Part shown: in pieces, positions 41,549-49,944 of the stretch
Numbering within the stretch: the first letter of the stretch is position 1
Layout: each line of letters starts with the position of its first letter
Source: Stutzerimonas kunmingensis
Lineage (GTDB): Bacteria; Pseudomonadota; Gammaproteobacteria; Pseudomonadales; Pseudomonadaceae
Assembly (NCBI RefSeq): GCF_900114065.1
Contig: NZ_FORS01000001.1
Location: 310,001-374,000, forward strand
Reading direction: 5' to 3'
DNA length: 64,000 nucleotides
Notes under the pieces: model-generated
Seen by the model: only the letters and a program-made list of their open reading frames with translations
Told to the model about the DNA's origin: nothing
Databases searched by the model: none
Position numbers and translations under genes: made by a program

Positions 41549-43402
41549 TTACAGCGCCTGGTAGCGCACGGTCAGGTAAGCGGCCTGTCCGGGCTGGTTG
41601 TAGCCCTCGGCGGTTTCGTAGTCGGCGTCCAGCAGGTTGGCGACGCGCGCCTGCAGGCGCCACTCCGGGGTGATGCGGTATTCGCCGCGCAGGTCGAGAG
41701 TGGCGTAGCCGGACAGCTCGCGGGTGTTGGCCAGGTCGTCGTAGCGCTGTCCCTCGGCGTGCAGGCTGGCACCGACGCTGAAGGCACCGAGCCGACGGTC
41801 GACATTGAGGTTGAATAGCTGCTTGGCCCGGCGCGCCAGCTCGTTGCCGCGGTTGGCCCCGGCGGAGCGGTTCTCCGGCTCCAGCAGGCTGTAGTTGGCG
41901 TTCCAGTCCCAACCGAACAATTGGCTGCCGAGCACCAGCTCGACCCCGCGGATACGCGCTTCCTGCACGTTGGCCGGCGCGGAAATGCTGGCGTCATAGG
42001 CGATGAGGTCATCGACCACGGTGCGATAGGCATTCACCGCCCAGTGGCCCCAGCCATGCTGCCCGGCAAGGCCGACTTCGAGGCTCTCGGAGGTTTCCGC
42101 ATCCAGCTCGGGATTGCCGTAGTCGGGGAAATACAGCTCGTTGAAGGTCGGCGCCTTGAATGCCGTGCCATAGCTGATGGTGCCGCGCAACCAGTCGGTC
42201 AGCGCATAGCCGTAGCCGATGTTGCCGGTGTCGTGCTGGCCGAACTGCTCGTTGTCGTCACGTCGCAGCGACAACTGCCAGTCATGGCGGCCGAGCTCGC
42301 CCAGGTACTGAGCGAAGTAGCCGTCGTTGTCCCGGGAATCCTCGGCATACGGCGTAGTGCCGTTGACCTCGTCGCGCTGGTGATCGGCACCCAGAATCAG
42401 CGTATGCCCCGCAGTCAGCTCAATATCGTTCTGCCAGCTGAGCGTGTCGCGACGGCTGTCGAAGCGTGAATAGAACTGCCCGTCCTGATAGGCATCGGAT
42501 TTGTCTTCGCTGCGCCCGGCCTGCAGCGTCACCAGCCAGGGTTCCAGCGGACTGAAGCGCGCACGGGTGCCGAAGACCCTCGACTCACCATCGGCATTGG
42601 CGCCGAAACCGGACGTGCGGGCCCGGTTTACGCTGTCGTAATCGTTATGGGATTTGGCCTGCAGCAGGTTGGCGTCCAGCTCCAGGCAGTTGTCGAAGCG
42701 GTAGCCGGCGCTCAGCGTCGCGGACAGGTTGCGATAGCCATCGGCATCCCGTTCGTGGCCACTGGTGTCCGCCGACTTGACGTTGATGCCGTCGGTGTCC
42801 GAGCCACTGACGCTCAGGCTGTACCAGCCACGACCGTCACCACCGGAAACGCCGACGCTGCCCGTGTAGGTGTCATGGGTGCCGTAACCGGCCGAGAAGA
42901 ACGGCTTGACGCCCTGCCCCTGGCCCTTGCGGGTGAATATTTGGATCACCCCGCCGATGGCTTCCGAGCCATACAGGCTGGAACGTGGGCCGCGTACGAC
43001 TTCGATGCGCTCGATCAGCTCCAGCGGCAGATCCTGCAGGGCCGCGCCGCCGCCCGAGACCGAGCCGATCTTGATGCCGTCGATCATCACCAGCACGTGA
43101 TCGGATTCGGTGCCGCGCATGAACAGCGAGGTGGACTTGCCGGGCCCGCCGTTGTTGGCCAGCGAAACGCCAGGCACCTGCTTGAGCAGCTCGGGCAGCG
43201 AACTGGCCTGGCTGCGTTCGATCCGCTCGCGGTCGATCACGGTCACCGCGGCCAGGCTCTGCTGAGCCGTCTGCGCGGTGCGGGTGGCGGTCACCACCTG
43301 TTGCTGGAGATCCAGCGGGGCTGCGGCCAGCTGGCCAATGGAAAGGGGAAAACTGCCGAGCAGCACATAGGCCGCTGGCTTGAAACGGGGCTTGCAAGTC
43401 AA
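41549..43402 (-). CDS. btuB: TonB-dependent vitamin B12 receptor BtuB
   Basis: A TTG start at 43402 with GGAG 10 nt upstream gives 617 residues (MTCKPRFKPAAYVLLGSFPLSIGQLAAAP, signal peptide). The TonB box region is LDLQQQVVTATRT. The plug has VPGVSLANNGGPGKSTSLFMRGTESDHVLVMIDG, and the barrel ends YLTVRYQAL. The length is close to E. coli BtuB (614). No ATG or GTG fits the signal peptide in this frame. It is the first gene after the riboswitch and brings cobalamin across the outer membrane. Confidence 0.92.
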   Translation of the reverse strand: MTCKPRFKPAAYVLLGSFPLSIGQLAAAPLDLQQQVVTATRTAQTAQQSLAAVTVIDRERIERSQASSLPELLKQVPGVSLANNGGPGKSTSLFMRGTESDHVLVMIDGIKIGSVSGGGAALQDLPLELIERIEVVRGPRSSLYGSEAIGGVIQIFTRKGQGQGVKPFFSAGYGTHDTYTGSVGVSGGDGRGWYSLSVSGSDTDGINVKSADTSGHERDADGYRNLSATLSAGYRFDNCLELDANLLQAKSHNDYDSVNRARTSGFGANADGESRVFGTRARFSPLEPWLVTLQAGRSEDKSDAYQDGQFYSRFDSRRDTLSWQNDIELTAGHTLILGADHQRDEVNGTTPYAEDSRDNDGYFAQYLGELGRHDWQLSLRRDDNEQFGQHDTGNIGYGYALTDWLRGTISYGTAFKAPTFNELYFPDYGNPELDAETSESLEVGLAGQHGWGHWAVNAYRTVVDDLIAYDASISAPANVQEARIRGVELVLGSQLFGWDWNANYSLLEPENRSAGANRGNELARRAKQLFNLNVDRRLGAFSVGASLHAEGQRYDDLANTRELSGYATLDLRGEYRITPEWRLQARVANLLDADYETAEGYNQPGQAAYLTVRYQAL

Positions 43403-43415
43403 GGTACAGGTCTCC

Positions 43416-43435
43416 GTCGTGCCCACCCGCACGAC
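43416..43435 (-). promoter_or_regulatory. Hairpin abutting the btuB ribosome binding site
   Basis: GTCGTGC-GGGTGG-GCACGAC, a 7-bp stem on the minus strand, ends exactly at the GGAG of btuB (43412-43415). It is placed where the riboswitch expression platform would control access to the ribosome binding site. Confidence 0.55.
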
Positions 43436-43534
43436 TGAAAGTCGACGAAGACAGACGGAGGAACCGCAAAAGGAAGTGAATACCGCGAGGGATATGCACC
43501 CGCCCAGCGCCCGCCGCACTGTCAGTGAAATGCG

Positions 43535-43735
43535 ACAGGCCGGTCTCCGGGCTTGCGAGCGTACGCCTTGCGGCGTCCCGAAACCGCGCCTTCCCATGCG
43601 TTGAGCACAGTGGCTATTAGGGTTTCTCGACTCGCCTACCGTTGCGGGGGCAGCGCCGGAATCTTCGTGAGAATGGACCGGCTTCCCTGTTTCACCCCCT
43701 CGCTGAAGAGGGGGCACCTGAGGCGACGCGGAGGT
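43535..43735 (-). ncRNA. Cobalamin (AdoCbl) riboswitch
   Basis: On the minus strand the conserved elements occur in order: GGTGCC near the 5' end, GGGAAGCCGGT, GCTGCCCCCGCAACGGT, the B12 box AGCCACTG, GGGAAGG, and CAAGCCCGGAGACCGGCCTG. This is the classic cobalamin aptamer. It lies in the ~480-bp leader between btuB and the divergent phosphoesterase gene and should shut down the whole btuB-cobS operon when AdoCbl is plentiful. About 100 nt of leader separate it from btuB. Confidence 0.95.
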
Positions 43736-43881
43736 TAGTCCAAGGCCGGGCTTGGCGCAACCGCGGGGTTGTCGCAGCGCCCTGCAATTTCCGCTTGCAT
43801 CTCGGCGCTCGGAACGGCGGACGGCAAAAGGCTTCGAATGCAACAATGCCAGCAATCAGCCAGGACCCATATCCGACGCCC

Positions 43882-44685
43882 ATGACCAGCATCGTGCAGA
43901 TTTCAGACACCCATTTCGGTACCGAACAACCTTCCGTGGTCCAGGCCCTGGAGGACCATGTACGCGAACACCAGGCCGACCTGCTGGTGTTCTCCGGCGA
44001 CATCACCCAGCGTGCCCGTCGCGGGCAGTTCGCCAGTGCCGCCGCCTTCGTGCGCCGCGTGCAGGCCGATGGCGTCGGCGAGACGCTGGTGATTCCGGGC
44101 AATCACGACATCCCGCTGTACAACCTCTTCGCCCGCCTGTTCACGCCGTACAGCAACTACCGGCGACACTTCGGCGATGAGCTGGAACCGGTATTCGAGA
44201 ACGACGACATGCTGGTGATCGGGCTCAATACCACCCATCCGCGCCGGCACAAGGACGGCGTGGTGACGGGGCGACAAGTGGAGCGGGTGGCGCAGCGGCT
44301 GGCCGATGGCAACCCGCACAAGATTCGCATCGTGGTGGCCCACCAGCCATTCGGCGCGATGGTGCCGAGCGATCTGAGCAACCTGCAGCACGGCGCCGAA
44401 TTCGCGCTGCAGCGCTGGGCCGAGCACGGGCTGGACCTGGTCATGGGCGGGCACATCCACCTGCCCTACGTGCTGCCGTTGTCCAAGCAGTACAGCGGTC
44501 TCGCGCGGGAGATCTGGATGGTGCAGGCCGGCACCACGCTCTCGACCCGCCTGCGTGGCACCTCACCGAACTCCTTCAACCGGCTGAAGCTGCATCCCGG
44601 CGAACAGAAGAAGGTCTGCGTCGAGCGCTGGGACCTGCTCGACGGTCGCTTCGTGCTGGGTTCGCACTTCAACCTGAGCTGGTAA
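43882..44685 (+). CDS. Calcineurin-like metallophosphoesterase
   Basis: This 267-aa protein has the dimetal motifs ISDTHFG, FSGDITQRARRGQFASA, VIPGNHDIPLYN and GGHIHLPYV in order, as in the CpdA/YfcE-like superfamily. It is cytosolic, with no signal peptide. The ATG at 43882 begins at the first strand; an ATG at 43846 would add 12 residues, and neither has a strong ribosome binding site. The substrate is unknown; cyclic nucleotides are possible. It is divergent from the B12 operon. Confidence 0.85.
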   Translation: MTSIVQISDTHFGTEQPSVVQALEDHVREHQADLLVFSGDITQRARRGQFASAAAFVRRVQADGVGETLVIPGNHDIPLYNLFARLFTPYSNYRRHFGDELEPVFENDDMLVIGLNTTHPRRHKDGVVTGRQVERVAQRLADGNPHKIRIVVAHQPFGAMVPSDLSNLQHGAEFALQRWAEHGLDLVMGGHIHLPYVLPLSKQYSGLAREIWMVQAGTTLSTRLRGTSPNSFNRLKLHPGEQKKVCVERWDLLDGRFVLGSHFNLSW

Positions 44686-44709
44686 CCCGCGCTCGCACGC
44701 GAAGCGCGG

Positions 44710-45963
44710 TCAGCCCACCGACAGGCCGACCAGATAGACACCGGCGAAGCCGATGTTGAAGGCGATGAACAGGTAGAGCATGTAGCGCAGGTAGCTGCCG
44801 AAGGTCAGCCCCGGCACCTTGCTCATGGCGACGATGCCCGACGCCGAACCAATCACCAGCAGCGAGCCGCCGACACCGACCGCATAGGTCAGCACCATCC
44901 ATTCGGCGACACCCATTTCCAGCCCGGATTTCAGCAGCGCTGCGGTCAGCGGCACGTTGTCGATGGCCGCCGACATCACGCCCATCAGGTAGTTGGCCAT
45001 CACTGCCGGTACCTGGTCATAGATATGCACCAGCCCGTCGAGCACGCGAATCTCCTTGAGCATGCCGACCAGCAGGAGGATGCCGAGGAAGAAGAACAGC
45101 GTCTCGAACTCCACCTGGCGCACGTATTCGAGAATCGGATCGGAGTCGTTGTCGTCGCTGAAGAAGCGCGCAACCAGGAACATCACCGAGAGGCCGGCGA
45201 GGAAGGTCAGCACCGGCGGGATCTGGAACAGGAAGTTGCCGACAATGGTGCTGAGGATGGTGCACAGGAAGATCAGTGCAATCGCCACGTCGACACCGCG
45301 CACATCGTTGCGCTGGCCCTGTACCACCACCTCGCCCTTCATGCCGATCGACAGCATGGCGGCCAGCACCATCACCGCGACGAATGCCGGCACGGCCAGT
45401 GCCAGCAGCTGGAGGATCGCTACCTTGCCAGCGAGGAAGATCATCAGCGTGGTGACGTCGCCGGTAATCAGCGCGACCCCACCGGAGTTGACGGAGAAAA
45501 CCACCAAGGTAGCGAACTTGATGGTCTTCGCCCGATCCAGCTGCAGCGAGAGAATCAGGGTGATGGAGACCAGCGTCGCGGTGATGTTGTCGGCCAGCGA
45601 CGAGAACACGAAGCAGAAGGTCGCTGTGAGAAACAGCAAGGCCCGCTCGCTGATCCGCTTGGGCAACACCAGATAGATCAGGTTCTCGATCATGCCCTTC
45701 TTGTTCAGGTAGGCAACGAAGGTCATGGCCGCCACCAGGAAGATCCACAGCCCGGCGATCTCGGCGATGTTCTCGTTGAGGCTTTCCAGCACGGTTTCGC
45801 GCGCCTCGCCCACCGGTGTGAAGATGAACAAGAGCAGCCAGGCCAGGGTGCCGAAGAACAGCGTCACCTTGGCCTTGTTCACGTGGGTAATTTCTTCGAG
45901 CACGACGCCAAGCAGCGCCGCGACCGCCAGCGCAATCAGCACGTACGTCAGCAATTCAGGCAT
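44710..45963 (-). CDS. nhaD: NhaD-type Na+/H+ antiporter
   Basis: This 417-aa membrane protein of the IT superfamily has about 12 helices. FCFVFSSLADNITATLVSITLILSL and FSVNSGGVALITGDVTTLMIF are NhaD signatures, with MSAAIDNVPLTAALL and GSASGIVAMSKV near the end. It exports Na+ (and Li+) for protons. It converges with the phosphoesterase gene; a CCGCGCT/AGCGCGG hairpin at 44687-44709 lies between their ends. Confidence 0.92.
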   Translation of the reverse strand: MPELLTYVLIALAVAALLGVVLEEITHVNKAKVTLFFGTLAWLLLFIFTPVGEARETVLESLNENIAEIAGLWIFLVAAMTFVAYLNKKGMIENLIYLVLPKRISERALLFLTATFCFVFSSLADNITATLVSITLILSLQLDRAKTIKFATLVVFSVNSGGVALITGDVTTLMIFLAGKVAILQLLALAVPAFVAVMVLAAMLSIGMKGEVVVQGQRNDVRGVDVAIALIFLCTILSTIVGNFLFQIPPVLTFLAGLSVMFLVARFFSDDNDSDPILEYVRQVEFETLFFFLGILLLVGMLKEIRVLDGLVHIYDQVPAVMANYLMGVMSAAIDNVPLTAALLKSGLEMGVAEWMVLTYAVGVGGSLLVIGSASGIVAMSKVPGLTFGSYLRYMLYLFIAFNIGFAGVYLVGLSVG

Positions 45964-46155
45964 ATCTCACCTAATGGGAAGTGGGGAAAAAGGGGCTGTG
46001 CGCGACCGAACGACGCACGGGGAGGAATTGGGGATGCGCATGGTAGCCAAAGCGCCAGGCGAGCGAAATCACCGCATGTCAAACGGGGAATGTTTCAGCA
46101 TGTGAGTACGACTAAAGACAGGACGTCTACGACGGGGGTTCTATGCGGATGACGC

Positions 46156-46683
46156 TCAGGGGTTGCGGGCCAGTTGCTCCTGGTCGAGCACGCGCTTAGC
46201 GCCCAGATAACTCTTATGCCAGTAGCCGGCGGTAAGACTGTCCAGGCGTACCGTGCCGCCAGAAGATGGCGCGTGAACGAAGCGGTCTTCGCCAACGTAG
46301 ATGCCCGCGTGGCTGACCCGGCGCCCACCGCTGGTAGCGAAGAACACCAGATCACCGGGCTGCAATGCGTCGCGCCGTACGGAGGGGCCGCGCAGATTGC
46401 TCATGGCCTGAGTGGTGCGAGGGAGCTGGATGCCGGCTGCGCCGCGGTAGACGTAGCCGATCAGGCCACTGCAGTCGAAACCGCTATCCGGCGTATTGCC
46501 ACCCCAGCGATAAGGGGTGCCGACCAGACCAATCGCACTGAACAGCACGTCTTCAGCGGCGCCAGGTACGGGCTGTTGGTGGACCCTGGGTGTCTGCACG
46601 ACCGGCGGCGTGGGTGCCTGTCCGGCACAGGCGGTCAGTAGCACAGTCAGAACAACGAGCGTGAGACGAGCCGGATAGTGCAT
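46156..46683 (-). CDS. NlpC/P60-family lipoprotein
   Basis: This 175-aa peptidoglycan hydrolase-like protein has a lipoprotein signal (VVLTVLLTACAGQ; acylated Cys 19). In the NlpC/P60 domain, Cys is in DSGFDCSGLIGYVY, His in RVSHAGIYVG and the third polar residue in FVHAPSSGGTVR. Probably a cell-wall endopeptidase anchored in the outer membrane. A paralogue lies directly upstream, the usual Pseudomonas tandem pair. Confidence 0.92.
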   Translation of the reverse strand: MHYPARLTLVVLTVLLTACAGQAPTPPVVQTPRVHQQPVPGAAEDVLFSAIGLVGTPYRWGGNTPDSGFDCSGLIGYVYRGAAGIQLPRTTQAMSNLRGPSVRRDALQPGDLVFFATSGGRRVSHAGIYVGEDRFVHAPSSGGTVRLDSLTAGYWHKSYLGAKRVLDQEQLARNP

Positions 46684-46759
46684 GGCAGAGCGGTCCAGGC
46701 AAATGAGCCATCACTCTGCCGGCATGTGCGGGAAGACGCAACCCCCGCAGGTCGCGGGA

Positions 46760-47392
46760 TCAGTGCTGGGCTGTGTGCGGAACCAGATCGGACGCCAGGG
46801 CCAGCACGCGTTTTGCTTCCATGTAGCTGGCGCGCCAGTAACGGTCATCCAGGCTGTCGACGCGCACTCCACCGCTGCGGCTGCTGGAGGCGTGGATGAA
46901 CTGGTCATCGCCGATGTAGATGCCGGCGTGGCTGACCCGGCCACGGCCACGGTTGTTGAAGAACACCACGTCACCGGGTTCCAGCTCGTTGCGCTTGACC
47001 ACCGGTGCGTCGAGGTTGATCAGCTCGCGAGTGGAGCGCGGCAGCTCGAGACCTGCCTCCTTGCGGAACAGGAAGCCGACGAAGCCGCTGCAGTCGAAAC
47101 CGCTCTTCACGGAGCTGCCACCGTAGCGATACGGAGTACCGACCAGGGTGAAGCCGCGCTCGAGAATGCTGTCAGCCAGCTGCGGCAGCTGGTAGTCGTG
47201 CTCATCGGTAAGCTCTGCCAGCGACTGCTCTTCGCTCTTTTCGAGCGCGTCGAAGTCGAATCCGGCCAGGGGATGGTGTTGCGACAGACGAGGCGCGTCG
47301 GCTTGCTGCTCGGTCTGTACAGGCTGGCCGGCGCAGGCGGTCAGCAGGGCGATAAGTGCGAGAGGCACGAGGGGTGCGAAGCGTTGGCGCAT
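46760..47392 (-). CDS. NlpC/P60-family lipoprotein (paralogue)
   Basis: This 210-aa protein has a lipobox LIALLTACAGQ, an acidic linker and an NlpC/P60 domain with Cys in KSGFDCSGFVGFLF, His in RVSHAGIYIGDDQF and HASSSRSGGVRVDSL. The ATG at 47392 is two codons after a GTG that could also be used. It shares its domain with the next gene downstream and differs by a ~40-residue linker. Confidence 0.92.
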   Translation of the reverse strand: MRQRFAPLVPLALIALLTACAGQPVQTEQQADAPRLSQHHPLAGFDFDALEKSEEQSLAELTDEHDYQLPQLADSILERGFTLVGTPYRYGGSSVKSGFDCSGFVGFLFRKEAGLELPRSTRELINLDAPVVKRNELEPGDVVFFNNRGRGRVSHAGIYIGDDQFIHASSSRSGGVRVDSLDDRYWRASYMEAKRVLALASDLVPHTAQH

Positions 47393-47459
47393 GGGCACAG
47401 CCGTGTCGGTGATTTCAAAGTGCCGGCGACTATGCCCTCTATCGCTTCGATGATCAAAT

Positions 47460-48224
47460 TCAATCGGACGAAATGTGACGAACCAGCTGCGACAAAACGT
47501 CCGCGGCCCTTCCCTGCAGAAGCACGTCCGCCAGCGGGCTGATCTCGGTGGGTTGCAGATTCACCTCGACGACGGAGCCGCCGGCCTGACGCACCCGCCA
47601 TACCGGCTCGAGGATGTAGCCGAAGCTGGCGGTGGTTCCAACCACCAGCACGGCGTCGAAGCCGACCTGCACCTGTTGCTGCAACGCTGTGAGGGCCGAT
47701 TCCGGCAGCATCTCCTCGAACAGCACCACGGCAGGACGCAACACCCCGTCGCAAGTCAGGCAACGCGGCGGCAATGGCTGATCCAGCAGCGAAGGCAGTG
47801 GACGTCCGTCGACCTTGCCGCAGCCCATGCACGACAGCGGCGCCAGCTGACCGTGAATCTCGATCAAGCGATCGGGCGGACTGCCGGCTCGGCGGTGGAA
47901 GCCATCGATGTTCTGCGTGAGCACCCAGGCGCCGGATTTGCGCCGCTGCAGCTCGGCGATGGCGACGTGGCCGGCATTGGGTTCGGCCTGCAGGCAGGCC
48001 CGGCCGATTTCGGCCAGGTACTTCCAGCACAACGCCGGATCACGCCGCAGCGTCGGCCCGGATAGCGCCACCTCGATCGGCAGGCCGTCTTCGGTTTCGC
48101 CGTTATAGAGGCCGCCGAGGCCACGGTAGGTGGGCAACCCGGAGTCGGCCGACAGCCCGGCCCCGGTGATGATCAGAATGCGTTCGGCGCCGCTCAGCGC
48201 CTGGGCGGCCTTGATGATATCCAT
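47460..48224 (-). CDS. Sir2-family NAD-dependent deacylase
   Basis: This 254-aa sirtuin has GAGLSADSGLPTYRG (NAD), TQNIDGFHRRAGSP, the catalytic His in IEIHGQLAPLSC, a CxxC-x-CxxC zinc set (LSCMGCGK; PRCLTCDG) and VVGTTASFGYI. It removes acyl groups from lysines. It resembles the class III sirtuins of Pseudomonas and is called cobB in some genomes, unrelated to the B12 gene. Confidence 0.92.
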   Translation of the reverse strand: MDIIKAAQALSGAERILIITGAGLSADSGLPTYRGLGGLYNGETEDGLPIEVALSGPTLRRDPALCWKYLAEIGRACLQAEPNAGHVAIAELQRRKSGAWVLTQNIDGFHRRAGSPPDRLIEIHGQLAPLSCMGCGKVDGRPLPSLLDQPLPPRCLTCDGVLRPAVVLFEEMLPESALTALQQQVQVGFDAVLVVGTTASFGYILEPVWRVRQAGGSVVEVNLQPTEISPLADVLLQGRAADVLSQLVRHISSD

Positions 48225-48346
48225 GAATGTCGCGAACCCGTTTCGGTGGCACTCCCCCGATCGTGCGGGGAGCCGATGGCCGCGTCGCGACCACGGCCAT
48301 TAGCCTACGAATCGCCGCGCCTGACTGCAAAGGCATTCGCCCCCGC

Positions 48347-48643
48347 TCAGCCCAGCAGGGCCTGAAAAAGCACCGCGTAGCCCAAAGCACACAACAGCCA
48401 GGCCGGCAGCGGGCCGAGCAGCCAGCGCCAGCCCCACCATTGCGGCACGAAGCCGACGCCATGCACGAAGCCGGCGGAAATACCCCACATCACCAGCATC
48501 AGCTGCGGGTGACTGTAGCCTCCCTGCCCGTCCAGCATCGCCGCCGGATGGATCAGCAGGACCAGCGCCAGCGGCGCGGCCAGCACTAAAGAAAGTACGC
48601 GACCGAACGCGCCGTAGCAGCGCCCCTGCGCGCGACTGCTCAC
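48347..48643 (-). CDS. ybgE: Cyd operon protein YbgE
   Basis: This 98-aa membrane protein with three hydrophobic segments starts at a GTG overlapping the cydX stop (GTGA). It includes LVLLIHPAAMLDGQGGYSHPQLMLVMWGISAGFVHGVGF, the YbgE pattern. It is the last gene of the cyd operon; its function in the oxidase is unclear. Confidence 0.85.
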   Translation of the reverse strand: MSSRAQGRCYGAFGRVLSLVLAAPLALVLLIHPAAMLDGQGGYSHPQLMLVMWGISAGFVHGVGFVPQWWGWRWLLGPLPAWLLCALGYAVLFQALLG

Positions 48644-48744
48644 GGCTCGGCGTCCAGGTCCTGAGTGGCTTCCAGCCACAGCGCATTGATGATGCCGAAG
48701 CTGCTGGCCAGCAGCACGCCGAGAATCCAGGTGAAGTACCACAT
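48640..48744 (-). CDS. cydX: Cytochrome bd small subunit CydX
   Basis: This ORF of 34 codons begins MWYFTWILGVLLASSFGIIN and ends in an acidic tail (QDLDAEP), the conserved CydX layout of a single membrane helix. AAGGAG precedes the ATG. It stabilises haems in CydAB. It is downstream of cydB and overlaps ybgE by 4 bp. The gene is below usual ORF-caller limits. Confidence 0.93.
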   Translation of the reverse strand: MWYFTWILGVLLASSFGIINALWLEATQDLDAEP

Positions 48745-48759
48745 AGTCGTCTCTCCTTG

Positions 48760-48785
48760 GCGGGCGGGCGCGGCGGCCCGCCCGC
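48760..48785 (-). promoter_or_regulatory. Very GC-rich hairpin between cydB and cydX
   Basis: A 10-bp all-GC stem (GCGGGCGGGC/GCCCGCCCGC) with a 6-nt loop lies between the cydB stop and the cydX ribosome binding site. No T-run follows, so it could protect or separate the mRNA segments rather than terminate. Confidence 0.6.
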
Positions 48786-48789
48786 GCGG

Positions 48790-49932
48790 TCAGTACAGCC
48801 CGTGGGGGTTGGCTTCGATGGTTTTCTGGGTGAGCCGGCCCCACATGCGCCCGTAGCTCCACAGCGTGTAGCAGAGGATCAGCGGCACGAAGATGCAGGC
48901 CACAACGAACATGATGCCCAGCGTCTTCTGACTTGAGACCGCATCCCAGATGGTCAGGCTCGAGGCCGGATCGAGGCTCGACGGGAAGACGAAGGGAAAC
49001 AGCGCAAAGCCCGCGGTACAGATGCTGCCGACGATCATCAGACTGGTTCCGACGAAGCTCACCCCGCCGCTGTTGCGACTGGAACCGAGCAGCGCCAGCA
49101 ACGCCCCGAGGATGCCCGCGGCCGGCGCGATCAAGGTGACCGGATAGAGGCCGTAGTTGGCCAACCAGCCGACATTGTCCTGGGCCACCTGCTTGTCCAG
49201 CAGCGGATTGAGCGCGGCGCCCGGATCGCTGACCGACAGCTGACTGAAGCCCTGAATGCCCAGCGCCAGCCAGACACCCGCCGCGACGAAGCCGAACAGG
49301 AACACCAGCACGCACAGGCGCGTGGCCTGCCGCGAGCGCTCAGCCAGCGCGCCGTCGGTGCGCAGCATCAGCCAGGCGCCACCGTGGGCGCTGAGCATGC
49401 TCAGGCTGACGATGCCGCAGAGCAGCGCGAACGGGTTGAGCAGCGCGAAGAACGAGCCCTGGTAGGTCGAGCGCATCAGCTCGTCCAGCTGGAACGGCAG
49501 GCCGAGGAACAGGTTGCCGAAGGCCACGCCGAACACCAGCGCCGGCACCGCGCCGCCAACGAACAGCGCCCAGTCCCAGGCGCTGCGCCAGCGCGGGTCT
49601 TCCACCTTGCTGCGATAGTCGAAGCCCACCGGGCGGCAGAACAGCGCGAACAGGACCAGCAGCATCGCCCAGTACAGGCCGGAAAATGCCACCGCATAGA
49701 CCATCGGCCAGGCAGCGAACAGCGCACCACCGGCGGTGATGAACCACACCTGGTTGCCATCCCAGTGTGGCGCGATGGTGTTGATCGCCACGCGTCGCTC
49801 GTTGTCGGTCTTGCCGACGAAGGGCATCAGTGCCATGGCGCCCATGTCGAAGCCATCGGTCAGGGCGAAGCCGATCAGCAACACGCCGATCAGCACCCAC
49901 CAGATGAGCTTGAGCACTTCGTAATCGAACAT
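48790..49932 (-). CDS. cydB: Cytochrome bd oxidase subunit II
   Basis: This 380-aa membrane protein begins MFDYEVLKLIWWVLIGVLLIGFALTDGFDMG and contains FVGKTDNERRVAINTIAPHWDGNQVW, the E. coli-type CydB pattern. It pairs with CydA as a quinol oxidase with high oxygen affinity. It starts 12 bp after cydA. Confidence 0.97.
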   Translation of the reverse strand: MFDYEVLKLIWWVLIGVLLIGFALTDGFDMGAMALMPFVGKTDNERRVAINTIAPHWDGNQVWFITAGGALFAAWPMVYAVAFSGLYWAMLLVLFALFCRPVGFDYRSKVEDPRWRSAWDWALFVGGAVPALVFGVAFGNLFLGLPFQLDELMRSTYQGSFFALLNPFALLCGIVSLSMLSAHGGAWLMLRTDGALAERSRQATRLCVLVFLFGFVAAGVWLALGIQGFSQLSVSDPGAALNPLLDKQVAQDNVGWLANYGLYPVTLIAPAAGILGALLALLGSSRNSGGVSFVGTSLMIVGSICTAGFALFPFVFPSSLDPASSLTIWDAVSSQKTLGIMFVVACIFVPLILCYTLWSYGRMWGRLTQKTIEANPHGLY

Positions 49933-49944
49933 CTCGTATCTCCC

